Positions 11,851 to 23,927 of a DNA stretch of 64,000 nucleotides are shown piece by piece. Location of the stretch: contig CM055870.1 of the NCBI GenBank assembly GCA_029582165.1, forward strand, positions 18,354,332-18,418,331. The letters run 5' to 3'. This DNA is from Portulaca oleracea (lineage: Eukaryota > Streptophyta > Magnoliopsida > Caryophyllales > Portulacaceae). Every line of letters starts with the position of its first letter. The first letter of the stretch is position 1. The notes beneath the pieces are model-generated. The model did no database searches. It was not told the DNA's origin and worked only from the letters and a program-made list of their open reading frames with translations. The position numbers and the translations under genes were made by a program.

Positions 11851-13221
11851 GCAACCATATTTATCTAATACCAAGGCTTAACAAACAAACTACCGTGGAC
11901 ATTTACTGCTAATTTGTTTTTCTATCTAGAAAACATCAATGCATGTTCAACGACTCTCCCACTTCCTTGCCTCTCCCTCTTCACCATGGGTAGTCTTCGA
12001 TCTCAATGGAGCTCGTTAATTTATTTATTGTTTGATCCTCCTTCCCTTCCTTTCGTAAGACAGAACAAAGAGGAGTGTTGTGTGTGGAGACCAAATGAGG
12101 AGAAAAAGGAAGGAGAAAAGAGAAGACGAGTGTAACAGCCCGCTTTTTAGTAGGGGAAGTTAAGGTCAATCTCAACCTAATTAAAGTTGAGAAAGGTAAA
12201 AAGGAAACTTAGATATTCATATCCAAAATTTTCTGAGGAAAATTCGGTAGAACTCCATCTGTAATATGGACGTTTCCCTAGGCTAAAGCCTTACAACCCT
12301 GTAATAAACAAACTAAACCAATATAAAACTCAACAACCATACGCCGGAGTATATCACGAGCCACACGCTCAGAGTACAATCTAAAAGTATCAAACGATCC
12401 CAAGCATTCCAAATACATTTACAATAGAATTCAAACTACAAAATAAATACTTTCTGTATACATAAACAACTAGATATACTCGATCTCTAAACAAGCAGCT
12501 AGCTTCTGATCTTCATATTGACCTGTAAGGGGGAGGGAGAGAGGGGTATGAGCAAACCACGGTTCAGTAGGTAACTTGTACCCTGTAACAACCGTTAGGA
12601 TTCAAGCCACCTAGTATAGGAGTCAGCTTAATTATGCATTCACCCAAGTACAATCAAAAATATAAAAGCATCTCTTGATCACTTCATAACTCATCAAGTA
12701 GGCAACTTGGTATAGGGTTTCCATTCAAAGGTCTACATGTCTCATGTGACTAATTATGCAATCCCTTATCTTACAAGTCAACTAAAGGGTAATGATATAA
12801 TCTTCTTAGTCTTAAAACGGTCAGGAAGCCATCATAAAACATTTCAAGTACTCTAGTATTCCAAAAGGCCGCATCCAACTCAATAATAGATCCTCCTCTA
12901 ACAGTGTATGATCCCTCAAGTTATTCGCACATTTCATTTAGCATCCAAAGTAAACAATCAAAGAAGATTCCCAATGCAATGCATCCGTCTAATTGAAAGA
13001 CACACTCAAAAAGCTCAAATATCACATATATAAATCATTGATAACAAAGTACGTTCTTTATTTAAATCATAAGATCTTTTCAAAACCCAGTTTGAACATA
13101 ATCGAGAACAATTCATAAACTTAGTAATCCTCAAGTAACATATAATTCATATTTCAAAATCATTCTAAATACGAATATAACATCTTCAATATTTGAAGAG
13201 TAACTCACACACTTTGAAACA

Positions 13222-13846
13222 GAGTAAATTACATTACCCTACCTGACATTTGTTGTAATAATTTTTGCCCCGATATTTGTGAAATAATTTTTATTTTACC
13301 TGACATTAAGTGTTCTTATATTTAAACCTCCTAAGATATTTTATAATTGATTTTTGTTGGATTTTCCGGCAAACATTGAAAAGATAAATATGAATTGACT
13401 TTTTTACCCTTGATATTAACTCATATGACTTTCAATTAAACATGAATGAACATTTTTACCCTTAATATTAATTCATATGGCATTTAAACTCAACCTTTTC
13501 TCTACTTTATTTCTTCCAAAACTCAATCCCTCCCCATTCTAAAAATGAAAACTGAATTATAAAATATCTTATAAAATATGAAGGGTAAAAAATCAATTAT
13601 AATGGAAGAAATATCTTATAATGAAAATGAAAAATTAAAATGAATTAATATCAAGGGTAAAAAGGTCAATTTATATTTATCTTTTTAATGTTCGCCGGAA
13701 AATCCAACAAAAATCAAATATAAAATATCTTAGGAGATTTAAATATATGAACACTTAATGTCAAATAAGGTGAAAATTATTTCACAAATGTTGGGGGTGT
13801 AAAAATTATTACCACAAATGTCGGGTGATGTAAATGTATTTTACTC
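13222..13846. mobile_element. Mutator-type MITE with long terminal inverted repeats (copy 1)
   Basis: The terminal repeats reach about 150-190 bp inward. The left side reads GAGTAAATTACATTACCCTA and the right end is its reverse complement with changes. The repeats include ACCTGACATT and ATTATTACCACAAATGTCGG motifs. The 10-bp flanking repeat CTTTGAAACA occurs at 13212-13221 and 13847-13856, the TSD size of Mutator-like elements. It has no coding capacity. It is a sister of the copy at 24957-25549 and sits inside the solo-LTR-like block. Confidence 0.85.
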
Positions 13847-14190
13847 CTTTGAAACAAGTATTAAAAGTTATTCAAATTGTCCTTTCCATCCATTCATAAA
13901 CAGAGTATATAACCGTTTCCAATAAACCAACGGTTTCATATAATCCTTCCTTCTTTCCATTGTAAAATACCAATACCATGGGCGTAGGCCCCTAGGGTAC
14001 TTTCATCACTTTTCAGTCGGGGCCGATTCCCCCTTAAAACAGTTAGTTTCCCGGGAAATTCCTAACGTCAATGGACTTTATATACCTGGCCGATTCGGTT
14101 CCCCTTTACAAGTGGTAACCCGACTTTCCAATTAGTCCACAGTACCTAGTGCAATACATCTAGCCCGAAATCCATTTCAATACTCAGGTA

Positions 14191-14300
14191 TTAGGGGTGA
14201 GCGGGACCGGGATCCCGGTAATTTTCGGAGGTCCCGGTCCCAGTTGTGACCGGAAGCAATGTTTAGCTCCCGGTCCTGGTCCCGGGTGTGATTGGGAGCG
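14191..14300. repeat. Short GGTCCCGG-rich repeat fragment
   Basis: TAGGGGTGAGCGGGACCGGG is followed by several GTCCCGGTCC-type words in both orientations (14194-14285). The start resembles termini of dispersed hAT-like MITEs. It is truncated, with no second end or target duplication found. Confidence 0.4.
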
Positions 14301-15005
14301 AAGATAATTTTTTATGTACTTATACAATTCAACCCAAGCTCCCTCGTGAGAACTGTTTGGTATGGAACTTATACACTATTGTATGTACGTACTTATACAA
14401 TTCAACCCAAGCTCCCTCCTCACATACACCATCCAAAATAAACTTCGACACTCAATGTTCAACCCAAATACCATCCAAATTCTAACTCGGTTACATTTAT
14501 CAATTCAACCATCCCAACACAATTAACATTTACAAGCATAAATCTCAATACTCAAAATCTGCTCATTTAACCTAAAACTTAACAGTTATTAAGAGAGGAA
14601 AGAAATTACCCACATGATTCGATTAATCTCAAACTCAACATCTCACTTTCAGGCTCGAATTGTGCGACCAAATCCATCCAAAATATATAGGAGTTTTGAC
14701 CCGGCTTCACGTGTCAACGAACCACACAGCACCAGACCTCAGTCACCACCGCGTAGCTGCTGCTAATGTAGCTGCGTCGCGCCCTCCACCGCCAACAATC
14801 AAGTGGTGTTCCGCCACTGCTCAACCGCCCCTCCTCTCACTCTATTTCTTGTTGGACCGCCGGACAAGGGGAGGAAGAAGTGACAGAACCGGCAATCGGA
14901 CGACCACCGTCATCGCCGCCTCTGCTATCCCCCTCGCCACCATCTCTCTCTTTCTTTCTCTCTGCGCGGCCGTCGGCGATTGGTAGCCAAGTGGCGCCAC
15001 CACCA

Positions 15006-15049
15006 CCTCTCTCTCTCTCTCTTTGTGTGTGTGTGCGCGCGCGCGCGCT
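15006..15049. repeat. Compound microsatellite (CT)n(GT)n(GC)n
   Basis: Consecutive dinucleotide runs change from CT to GT to GC within about 44 bases. The GT/GC part is alternating purine-pyrimidine and could adopt Z-DNA. It lies in the GC-rich leader zone of the block at 12131-15530. Confidence 0.9.
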
Positions 15050-15354
15050 TCGGGCAGAGGAGCCCAAAACTGGCACCCCCTCCTTTTCTTGTTCCTGACT
15101 CCCCGTGAAAACTCAAACCCCCCCCCCTCCAAAGCTAATGGCCTTCCCTTTTTCTTTCTTTTGTATTTCTTCCTTCCTATCTATCCCATGTGTCTTCATC
15201 CTTATCTCTTCACCTTCACCTAATCCTATTCCTATATAATGGTAGGAAAAAGTATTCTAATTGCCCATTATTTGGGTTTGTCGTGAAACCCACATGGGTT
15301 TAACCCTTCTAGTCTATCTAATTCCAATAGCCTTGGGAACATAAAAAATAAAGA

Positions 15355-15357
<3 letters not shown>

Positions 15358-15421
<64 letters not shown>
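15358..15421. repeat. (TA)n microsatellite
   Basis: An uninterrupted TA run of about 32 units lies near the right end of the block at 12131-15530. The length in the assembly may not be reliable. Confidence 0.95.
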
Positions 15422-15425
<4 letters not shown>

Positions 15426-15530
15426 TATGAAATAATCAATTCAAAACAATAACTCCATAAATAAATAATTTAATAAAATTAAGACCCTTAATTGGGGTAA
15501 TTACTCTTAATAAAACTCTCGGATATTACA

Positions 15531-15849
15531 GTGAGATAAAGAAGTGAGACGCAATCTGCGTTTCCGGGCACCACCGGCGTCTTTAGGCACCACCAAGCGC
15601 CTTTTGACGCCACCGATGCTGAGTGTCGACACCAACAACACCCCCATCCAAAGGCAAGAAAAGACCAAAGACAAGAGACGTTGGCGGTGTCTCGGTCGGC
15701 GCTGGCAACACCTAGGCCCGTCGCGAGAATTCTTCGTCCGCCACAGACGCTACCCGTGGGATTCGGACGCTGGGTGTGTCCTTCACAGAAGTCGTCATAT
15801 TGAAGACGCTACCAGCGCCTCGGGAGACTCCACCAGCGCCTGAACTGGG
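15531..15849. other. GC-richer stretch, no supported gene
   Basis: A 99-codon frame (15544-15843) starts with ATG-less context and has a composition rich in T, R and S without any recognised motif. Short phrases such as CACCACC and GCGCC recur. I do not call a gene. Confidence 0.4.
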
Positions 15850-16156
15850 TTTGCTCGCGCTTGGACCTAATTTGTGCGGCAACCGTCCTTTTATTTAGGT
15901 TATTAGAATAACCTAGTTCCTTTCTTGTATCTCCTAGTATATATTGGGATCATGTTTTCCCCTTAATTCATCAAGTGAGATAGAGAGAAACACAACCTCT
16001 GTAATTGTAATCCTCATATTACTAGTACATCGATTCCATGGGTTTTTTCCGGCTTTGGGTTTTTTCCACGTTAAACCTCTGGTGTCAACTTCTGATTTCT
16101 TTTCAACTATTATTTCTTATTGTTTGTAGTTGCGTGGGTGCTCTTCGATCCTAACA
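15850..16156 (+). repeat. LTR-like fragment, copia type
   Basis: The stretch has the look of the downstream half of a copia LTR: TATATTGGGATC, then a CT-poor leader (GAGATAGAGAGAAACACAACC), a phrase TTTTTTCCACGTTAAACCTC near 16060-16078 that is common in copia LTRs, and an end at CCTAACA (16150-16156). No primer-binding site follows it and I could not fix its 5' edge, so it may be a solo LTR broken by the block to its left. Confidence 0.5.
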
Positions 16157-16289
16157 AGGAGATGTAAAGATGTGAGGCCAAGGAACCCACCCTAAATCCG
16201 CCTCTGTATGATTGAAAGCGATAAGTAAATCCAATTATGAGATGAGAAAGATATAGGCGAGATGAGTTGTTATTTTGGGTTTTATTTTT

Positions 16290-16468
16290 TGTTGGGGAGA
16301 TACAAGGCGGGAGCCCACTTCAACCAAGGCTCATGGTACACAAGTTAAGTGAGGTTCTATCTTAAAACCAATTGGTGTTAAGAGGAGTAGCCCACTTGAT
16401 TTACATACCATGTCATTTCTCTTTACTTTTCCGATGTGGGACATTTTACTCATGAGTGAAACCCAACA
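16290..16468 (-). repeat. TRIM 3' LTR (left)
   Basis: Starts TGTTGGGGAG on the plus strand and ends ACCCAACA. It includes CGATGTGGGACATTTTACTC, shared with the right copy, and reads ATGTAAATCAAG where the right LTR has the TATATAAG promoter motif. Confidence 0.88.
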
Positions 16469-16669
16469 ATCTCCCCCTTCACACATGAGTCTCTTCCCCT
16501 TGATTGGAAGCCTCTTTTTGCCAAGGTTTCAAGTCACCATCAGGAGCCCATCATAGCCGCACCTTACTCTATAGAGTCGCACCGTACTCCACATGAGTCT
16601 CATACCACCACTCTACCTCAAGAGTCCCAACCGCACCTTACTCCACAGAGTCGCACCCTACTCCACCTG

Positions 16670-19600
16670 TGTAACAACCCACCCTAAATCATAGAAATTA
16701 TAGTAATTAAATTTGTTTAATTAGTTAAAATGTGTTTAGTAATTTTTATAATTTTTACAGTTAACTAACGGTGACAGGTCTCGGAGGAAATGGCTAAGCG
16801 GTCAATATTACCGAACGAATTCTTTTTCAAAGTGCTCTTAAAGAATACCATTTTTGGACCTCATATTAATATTATTTTAGGTTCTAATGTTTATTTTAAA
16901 ATTGGTTTGATTACCGTGTCAATTTTTACGGCAAGGCGAAATTTTTTTAAAAAAAAAAAATACCGATCGTTACCGTTTTTACCGTAACAATTAAATTCAC
17001 TTTACAAGTTATATTTTCACTACCATTTTAATTAAGAGAACTATTGTACACTTTTACTAAGTATATTAGTAGTATTACTATTGATATTATTATTATTACT
17101 TTATTTCTTTAAAGTTAAGTGGAGGGAGTAGTGATTATAAAAGGGGGTGTGGGGGAGCTATAGGGTCATCATTTTGTCCAAAACACACTCAAACTCTCAG
17201 CTCTCACTCTCTCCCTCTGCTGCCCCGAGCACCTGCAGCCACCACCCTCTGATTTCGCGGTCGCGTGACATTTCCGGCCAAAATTCCGGCGGCCGTGCTC
17301 CCCTCTTCCATTTCCACACCTCCTTGTTCAATTTAATCTCCTCCTTCAAGTGGTATCACTCTTCAACCCTCATTTCCATTGTATATAATCTGAGTTTTGA
17401 GTTGTTTTAGTGTTGAAAATGTTATTTTTCTTCTTGATTATCTTCCATTAACATGAATCTTAAAGTATAGATGTGTTTAGTTAAAGTTCCATTGAGAATC
17501 CAAGTGCTTTAAAGTGAGTTTAGTGAATCTTTTGGTTGAGTTTATGCTTATGGATAGAAGGATGATGTTTTATGATTTTGCATGAGGTATATGATGATGT
17601 TTTGGAGTTTAGATTCTGTTTAAAGGAGTTAACTAAGTGTATTTTGTCTAAATTGGGTGTTTTAAGTGAATTAGTGAAGAAAATCATGAAAAATGATGTG
17701 TGGAAGTATTGCATGTATTTGGATGTTTATGCATGTGGATTGTGTAAGGTTAGATGATGGATTTTGAGCTTAAGTTCTGGAAATTAGGAGTAATGTGATT
17801 AAATTACATTTGGGTGGATGATTAGTACAAAACTTGAATGTTTATGTGCATGCATGAAGGCTAGAACACCCCCAGTGCATTCTGCCCAAAATTCACTTTT
17901 TATAGGAGATGGTAAAATTAGTTTTTAGCCCAGATTCTTGTGTAAAAAGGTATCCTAAGGTGTTAGCTAACACTGGGCTTTTGAATTTCGGATTTCCGAC
18001 TTGTATAGCTCAAGTTAGAGCCAAAACCGTAAAGTCATGCAATTATATACGATTTTGGAGACGGTGACTTGTTGCACATATTTCGTCTGTGTGGAGTTTG
18101 AATCTGAAAAAGTGTTCAACATAAGAGTTTTAGGAGACCTTGCAAGCTTTCCGAAATGGTATGGTATGCGTCAACCCGACGTCGGGAGTGTGAGTTATAG
18201 AGCCCGGAAGAAGGGCTGCGAATCTGAAAATTCTGGGTATAATATATTGTTTTAAGTTTGAACCAAAAGTGTTATAGTGACCTTGTGAGTTGTTTTTGGG
18301 GTGTTTAAATGTGACATTATGGTTGTTAAGATGGAATTGATGATTGAGGACCATAGGACTTGGCTTTAAGAGACCTCGATGTCTTTTATATTATTTGATG
18401 TTATCGTATTTTATTACCGAAGTCTCGCGTTTTTTTTTAAAGGAAATAAAATTCGTATCGCTCTCAAATTTTTAAAGCCTCTTTGATAGAATAAGAGTAC
18501 ATATTCTGTAAGTATTTTTCTGTCCATAAAGCTCCTATGAGTTTAGAGCAAGTGCATAAATTTTATCGATTCCGTTTAAATGCCAAAACCGCACAAAGGG
18601 AATATTTCGGTTTTCGCCGTTTCTGTCCAGAGCCTTTTCCGAGCTCTTCCCATCATTTTTAGCATCTGACCCAGTTGACAAACTTATAGATTTTATTTTT
18701 CCCTTTCCGAAAAGTGCTCGTTCATTAAATTCCGGATTTCCTAGCCCCGATTATAGCCAAAATACTCTCACCTCAAAAGCCTGAAATTTCTTTTACATGT
18801 GCATCTCAAATCCTTTCTATGGGACGTTACGACCCTTTTTGTTCATAGCTTTTGCACTAATTTGTAACCTTTATCATCTTAGCTCAAAGTTTCGCACCGC
18901 TCCGCGCCATTCCCCGAGCCAGATCGTCACCAAGTTCACAGTATTTTAAAGGTACGCAAATTGTCCAACTCATGTATTTATTTAAAGTCAAGTACAGTTT
19001 TTATCGCTAATATACATGCTAATGATTTTATTGTTTTATAAGTGGTCCCGACACTAAATTCTACAGTAGCTAGAGTGAGGTCTAGCATTATTTTACAGGC
19101 TCCTATTGGAGTGATCTTGACTGCTGGCGATCGCCTTTGATACACCGATCCAAACTCCGTCGGTTTGGGCATGCGGCGTGTGTGAGGTGCTTGGCATCGA
19201 TCGTAAGGGATACCACGTCTTATCATATGTTATATTTTCAAAGTAAAGCACAGCATATGCATAGAATTCTTAAAGTTTAAAGACTTCATTGGTTTAGCGT
19301 GTTTCTTTTTGCCCTTTCCCCGTTTTCGAAATGTTTTAAAGGCCGGCATGAAAAACCGTTTTCGAAACGGTTTTACATGTTGGAGGTTTGTGTACTGAGT
19401 GTTTCCACTCACTTTGCGATGTTTCTTGTTTTGTTTTAGGTGGTCCGAGCTCCGAGAAAGGAAAGGGCGTGTAAGTAGTTTACTCCCTAAAGTGAAAGGT
19501 AGACTTTTGCATCGTACAGGGTTACTTATAAAGCAAGTGATAGTGGTGTATGGAGATATATAAGGATCTATAAGCGTGTGGGTCTATGTGTGTTTATGTA

Positions 19601-19831
19601 CTGTTAAAGTTAAGCATTTGTGGCTTTTGTAAACTCCTTTATGTATGGGGACGTGTTGGTGAATGCGGTTCAGTTGTGGTTTTGGTTGTCATTGTTGGTG
19701 TGCTTGGTTGGTTGGTTTTGCCTTGTCCTTAGTGGGACGGCGGTAGCGCCTCAGGCCGTTATCCGCTGCGCTAATCATGTGATCACCGTAATGTTTGGGT
19801 AATTGTGTGATTAAGGTTTTGGGGCGTTACA
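16670..19831 (+). mobile_element. 3.2-kb TG...CA block, solo LTR nested in the TRIM
   Basis: Starts TGTAACAACCCACCCTAAAT and ends TTTTGGGGCGTTACA. A perfect 5-bp duplication ACCTG flanks it (16665-16669 and 19832-19836). No gag or pol frame is present. A TATA box TATAAAAGG (17136-17144) about 470 bp inside is followed by a CT-rich leader (near 17180-17220) and a GC-rich stretch, as expected for U3/R/U5 of a long LTR. One long LTR with 5-bp TSD and no interior is what unequal recombination between LTRs leaves. It belongs with the blocks at 12131 and 28627. The Tekay/Del family name is inferred from ends and length. Confidence 0.78.
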
Positions 19832-19968
19832 ACCTGAGTCTCATGCCACCACTCTGCGCATTTAGGAGATCCAGCCGCGCATGCGCCATGGTCCCTGCTC
19901 CTGTTCATGGTGATCTTCCCGCACCTCGCGAGCGCCTAGCAGAACGAACCATCGACTCTAATACCACT

Positions 19969-20146
19969 TGTTGGGGAGATCCATGGCAGGAGCCCACTTC
20001 AACCAAGGTCTATGGTACACAAGTTAAATGAGGTTCCATCTTAAAACCAATTGGTCTTAAGAGGAGTAGCCAATTGACTTATATACCATGTCCTTTATCT
20101 TTACTTTCTCGATGTGGGACATTTTACTTATGAGTGAATCCCAACA
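19969..20146 (-). repeat. TRIM 5' LTR (right)
   Basis: Pairs with 16290-16468. On the minus strand it starts TGTTGGGATTCACTC, has GGTATATAAGTCAA as a TATA box, and ends CTCCCCAACA beside the tRNA-Met-type primer site. Confidence 0.88.
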
Positions 20147-21505
20147 TTTTGATTTGGGGTTGAGATGGTGGTGGTTATTGTAGTGTATGTAGTAGCAAAA
20201 GTAGGCAGCTGGTGATTATGGTAATGGTTTGTGGTGGTGGAAGCACTGGAAATGGAGGAGGTGGGTCACGGTGGTCAGGTATGTCATTTGCCACACCGAA
20301 AAGGGGTCGGGGAGCACAAAAAATGGAACAACGAGGAGGAGGATATGAATTTTCAAAATTGAAAAGGTTTACTTTGATTAAAAAAATAAAACTAAATAAA
20401 AACCAAAAAGCACTGAAAAAGACATGGATTAGTAATTATTTAATTATTATTTTGAAAAGTAAAAAAAGTGAAAAAATTAAATTATGTATTGGAAAAAAGA
20501 AAGTAACAATTATTTCGAAATAAAATAAATTAGTTAAAGTGTGAATTCATAAGGAACAGAGGTAAGAGGGAGTAGTAAATAATGTCTATATGTTAGTTTG
20601 TTGTAATGATGTACACTAAATTTGTGTACATTAATCATATGGTACATTCGATAATAATAAATATGAAAAATTACAGACAATAGTACATATTTTATAATTT
20701 ATATGTTGGATTATAATCATTTGTCAAATACAATATACACTAATTTATTTTTCAAACTAACATATAGTGTTTTAAAAATGGTCATATATTAAAGACTCCT
20801 AGCATTTTCATTCTACAAATATTATAATTGTATTAAAATTTTTTTTACATTAAACTAATTTTATTTACCCGTTCAAAATACCCTTGACAATATTTACATG
20901 TATAAGTAAATTTTTAGTCAAACTTTGCAAAATATGATGAGCCAAAATGGAGATGGAGATATGATAAAGTGGAATCATGAAGGTGAGAGTGAAGGAATGG
21001 ATGAAATATAAAAGTGGGTGGACATATACTAATTTAGGCTAAATGAAGGTCAACGAAGATGGTTGGGTTTGAGGGGGCTTCCCCAATTGAGTAAAAATAT
21101 GAAAGAGATCTATCTATATCTCCTCATGTGAGTATGTGACGTTAGTATGAGAGTGCAGCGTATTTGAAGACAGACGAATACACAGAACTTGGTTTTCATC
21201 ATTTATGACTGCGACGTTATCACCTCTCTGCTGCCCCTATATCTCCGAAACTTATTTGTTTAGCAGATATTTTTATAGTTAAAAGTGCCAATCTATATCC
21301 ATTTAGTCTTGTTTTAGGCCGAAATATGAACAAGATACAAAACCCTTTGTCATCGGTCTCCTTCACTTCAATCGATTCCTCCTTCTTCTCCTTTCACTGT
21401 CTACTTACCCACCTGTCTTAATTTTGAAGATTGGTACGAATCATCATCATCATCATCATCATCCTATTCTCATCTGGGTGGCGTTGAATTTGATTGGCCG
21501 GCCAT
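20147..21505 (+). promoter_or_regulatory. Upstream region and probable 5' UTR of the COL gene
   Basis: No gene of its own was found in this stretch. The part from about 20560 to 21100 is AT-rich, and GAACAGAGG...GAGGGAGTA near 20556-20576 may be a worn Stowaway end. GTATGTGACGTTAGTATG (about 21131-21148) holds an ACGT core of the kind bound by bZIP factors. I cannot fix a TATA box or start site. A CAT run lies 40-65 bases before the start codon. Confidence 0.4.
21440..21463. repeat. (ATC)8 microsatellite in the COL 5' leader
   Basis: Eight perfect ATC units lie about 45 bases before the COL start codon and probably inside the transcript. Confidence 0.95.
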
Positions 21506-23927
21506 ATGGGAAGTTTTAAAGATGGGGATTGTAACTCCCCCCCGGCGTGCGATTTCTGCAACACGCGGGTGGCGGTGTTGTACTGCAGAGCGGACACGGC
21601 GAAGCTATGCCTGCCGTGTGACCAGGACGTGCACTCGGCGAACACCCTGTCGAAGAAGCATCTTCGGTGCCAGATCTGTCAGGTGTGCGGGTGTCAGCCG
21701 GTGTCGGTGCGGTGTCTGACACACGGTGACCTCCTCCTATGCCAGGACTGCGACTGGGAGGCTCACTCTCATCCTCATTCCGACCACGACAGACTCCCCG
21801 TGGAGGGCTTCTCCGGGTGCCCTTCCCCCGCCGAGTTGTCCTCCCTTTGGGGTTTGGATCTCAACAATAAGAAACCCTCCTCTAATGATTTCCATCTCAA
21901 TCTACCCTCACACCTGGTCATACCCGATCAGTATGAGTATGACTACAACAATCCTAGCAACTTTCTGGACTTTGAATGGTCGGATTTGTTGGTGCCTTCC
22001 CAGGATGCGGTCGTATTTTCTGGGCATAAGCAGAATACCCAAACCCACAAGAAGCAGCAGCAGCAGCAGCAGGCAGTGCTTAAACAGCTGACGGAGCTCC
22101 AAAATGAGGGGGACTCTGAGGATGATGTACATAATTCAGTGGTTCCGGGTTTTCCTAATCATGATTCCATAGCAGCTGCAGCAGGTGGAGGACTAATACA
22201 TCATCAAAGCAATCAGAAGGGAGGTTCCATCCCAATCCTCCAATGCCAGACAGGGGCAAATTTGTCAATCACTTCCACTCACAATATGAATATGAATGCT
22301 GTGGAGGCAGATCTTGTACCTGCGCTTGGGGTTCCGCCTGTCATCTGCCAACCTAATTCCACCAACCGCACCACACAGGTTTTCTTCCGCAAATTTCATT
22401 ATTTGGTGCCCCCTATGTATAATATTACATCCAAGTTTTGCATAACCAAGAAAACCCATTATCGTCTGCCTCACTGAATTTTAATCTGCCATCATACATA
22501 TGTGTAATTACACCATGTTTTGCGGTTTCTGACGATTAAGCTGCAATCTTTTCTTACCTTGATTTTATTACATGTCTGCATTCTACTGGGAGAATTGTAC
22601 CAACTATATACTCTTGAATATCTCAGCTTGGATGTACGTATGTCCATAGTCAACAGCAGACTTTTTTCTTTTTTATTTTTTTGGCTTTAATTTTTGTAGT
22701 TGCATCAGTGTGGTAGAATTTAGTCTGATTACTTGCTGGGTGAATAAGAGAGACAACTTTGATAAGTGATAACGTTGATGTAAGTTTCCATATGTAGGAT
22801 GGCCGATTGAATACCAACCAGGGTTTAATGATGATGAATTGCTTACCACTCTGATGGAAATGTTTGTAGCTGAAATCAATATTTGGATATTGTTTAGTTT
22901 TCCTCCAAATTGATGGAGATTTAGGACTCCCACAATTCCTTTTGGTCATCTCAAACTCAGTTATCACAACAAGCTATAGTTTGTGTTGGAAATCGGAGTG
23001 CCTTTGTTGTTCATCTCTCTTTCTGTATAGATGTCCTCCTATACTATTTGCTAACTTGGATAAATTAACAACAACATCAGATTAACGTTCCATCTAGTAA
23101 CCGTATACTATTTATTTATCTCGCAGATATGGGATTTCAATACAGGCCGTGCAAGGGGTGATGAAGAATCATCAGGACAGTTAAACATCGGTCGCCCTGT
23201 ACGTGATACGGGGGTTTTAATCAATAACTTGAGCGCAATTCTACAGGAAACTGATTCAGCCACTTCAAAGGCCTTAGGAGAAATGTTTGAGATGAATTGC
23301 TTGGACGCAAACGAGGATATCAGATTATATACTGTATGCTTTCCACTTCTTGTTTACTGCTTGTCTATATCAATTTGGGACATTTGGGGTTTTAAAGCTA
23401 AATGCATTAGTGGCTGTTAATATATGTTATATTTCAATACAGAGCAACTGTCATAATCTGGCAACAAGCCAGGGAGCAGCAACCTCTGAAAGCAACAACT
23501 TGCCTATAGGTAGGCCATCTCCGGGTTCAATTTTCGGTAAGCCAAAGAGCGGCGAGATTCAGTTTTCAGAGCAAGCTGTAGTTGTGGGAGGGGAGAGTGC
23601 GAGGAGTACTGTCAGAACCAAGGCTGATCTCGAGCTGCTGGCCAAGAATCGAGGCAATGCAATGCAACGTTACATAGAGAAGAAAAAGACAAGAAGGTAA
23701 AATCTAGGATATATGCCTACATGAATTTGCTTTGTTCATTATATTATATTATATTTTACTTGAGTATTGTCTGTGTGTTACAAAGTCTGAAATTTTCGGT
23801 GTATCTGTTGGATTATTAACACAGATATGAAAAGCAAATACGTTATGAGTCAAGGAAAGCTAGGGCTGACACACGGAAGAGAATAAAAGGACGGTTTGTC
23901 AAGGCTTCTGATGCTCCGGCTGGTTGA
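21506..23927 (+). CDS. COL: CONSTANS-like B-box/CCT protein, group III (COL9-15 type)
   Basis: Four exons: 21506-22378, 23127-23333, 23443-23696 and 23825-23927. All junctions are GT-AG and the frame closes to 478 residues. The start is the ATG at 21506. B-box 1 has C15, C18, C27, C35, C38, H43 and H52. A second, diverged box follows (C58, C61, C70, C79, C82, H87). Then come [12 protein letters not shown], a short Gln run (about residue 184) and, at the start of exon 2, [11 protein letters not shown]. The CCT domain (about 429-472, NRGNAMQRY...[15 protein letters not shown]) is split by intron 3. One good B-box, one diverged box, three introns and the IWDF segment are traits of group III COL genes such as Arabidopsis COL14 and COL15. 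Members act in the nucleus in light and flowering-time control. The exact role of this copy cannot be told. The CCT basic residues are intact and it looks functional. Confidence 0.95.

Larger units (their letters stand above)
12131..15530 (-). mobile_element. Large TG...CA block, probable solo LTR (Tekay/Del-like Ty3/gypsy)
   Basis: Begins TGTAACAGCCCG and ends GGATATTACA, so both edges form TGTAAYA...TRTTACA inverted ends, as in two other blocks in this window (16670-19831 and 28627-31756). It has no polyprotein. On the minus strand a TATA-like ATTATATAGG (near 15230) precedes a GC-rich leader, which fits an LTR promoter in that orientation. The flanks ACGAG and GTGAG share only three of five bases, so this is probably the oldest of the three copies, or the edge is not exact. 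It contains a MITE at 13222-13846. The Tekay/Del assignment comes from the terminal sequence and size only. Confidence 0.6.
16290..20146 (-). mobile_element. TRIM-type LTR element split by a solo-LTR insertion
   Basis: Two direct repeats of 178-179 bp (16290-16468 and 19969-20146) start TGTTGGGGAGAT and end CCCAACA. The orientation is minus. Just inside the right LTR the minus strand reads AGTGGTATTAGAGT (19968-19955), close to the initiator-tRNA-Met binding site TGGTATCAGAGC. Just inside the left LTR the minus strand has GTGAAGGGGGAGAT as polypurine tract. The short non-coding interior (16469-16664 and 19837-19968) fits a TRIM of about 690 bp before the 3.2-kb insertion. The two LTRs differ at several positions, so it is not recent. 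The flanks are T-rich and the TSD is ambiguous. Confidence 0.87.

Noticed and set aside
14660..15132. Overlapping Pro/Arg/Ser-rich frames on both strands
   Set aside because: They lie in CT and GC repeats of an LTR; no domain.
15544..15843. 99-codon frame
   Set aside because: No start context, no domain, and GC-rich composition explains it.
16670..19831. A gene with TATA and introns in the block
   Set aside because: TATA, CT-rich leader and later AG sites fit an LTR promoter; no open frame with protein features.
19620..20031. Small frames near the TRIM
   Set aside because: End of the solo LTR and TRIM interior; no conserved protein.
22379..22477. Read-through of COL exon 1 to a stop (327-codon frame)
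   Set aside because: The CAG|GTTTTC donor and the IWDF exon fit known COL structure better; the extra residues resemble nothing in the family.
22799..22920. Open frame [16 protein letters not shown]... between COL exons 1 and 2
   Set aside because: Follows a TAG but joining it would break the exon 1-exon 2 frame, and the IWDF segment joins exon 1 in phase 0 without it. I regard it as intron.
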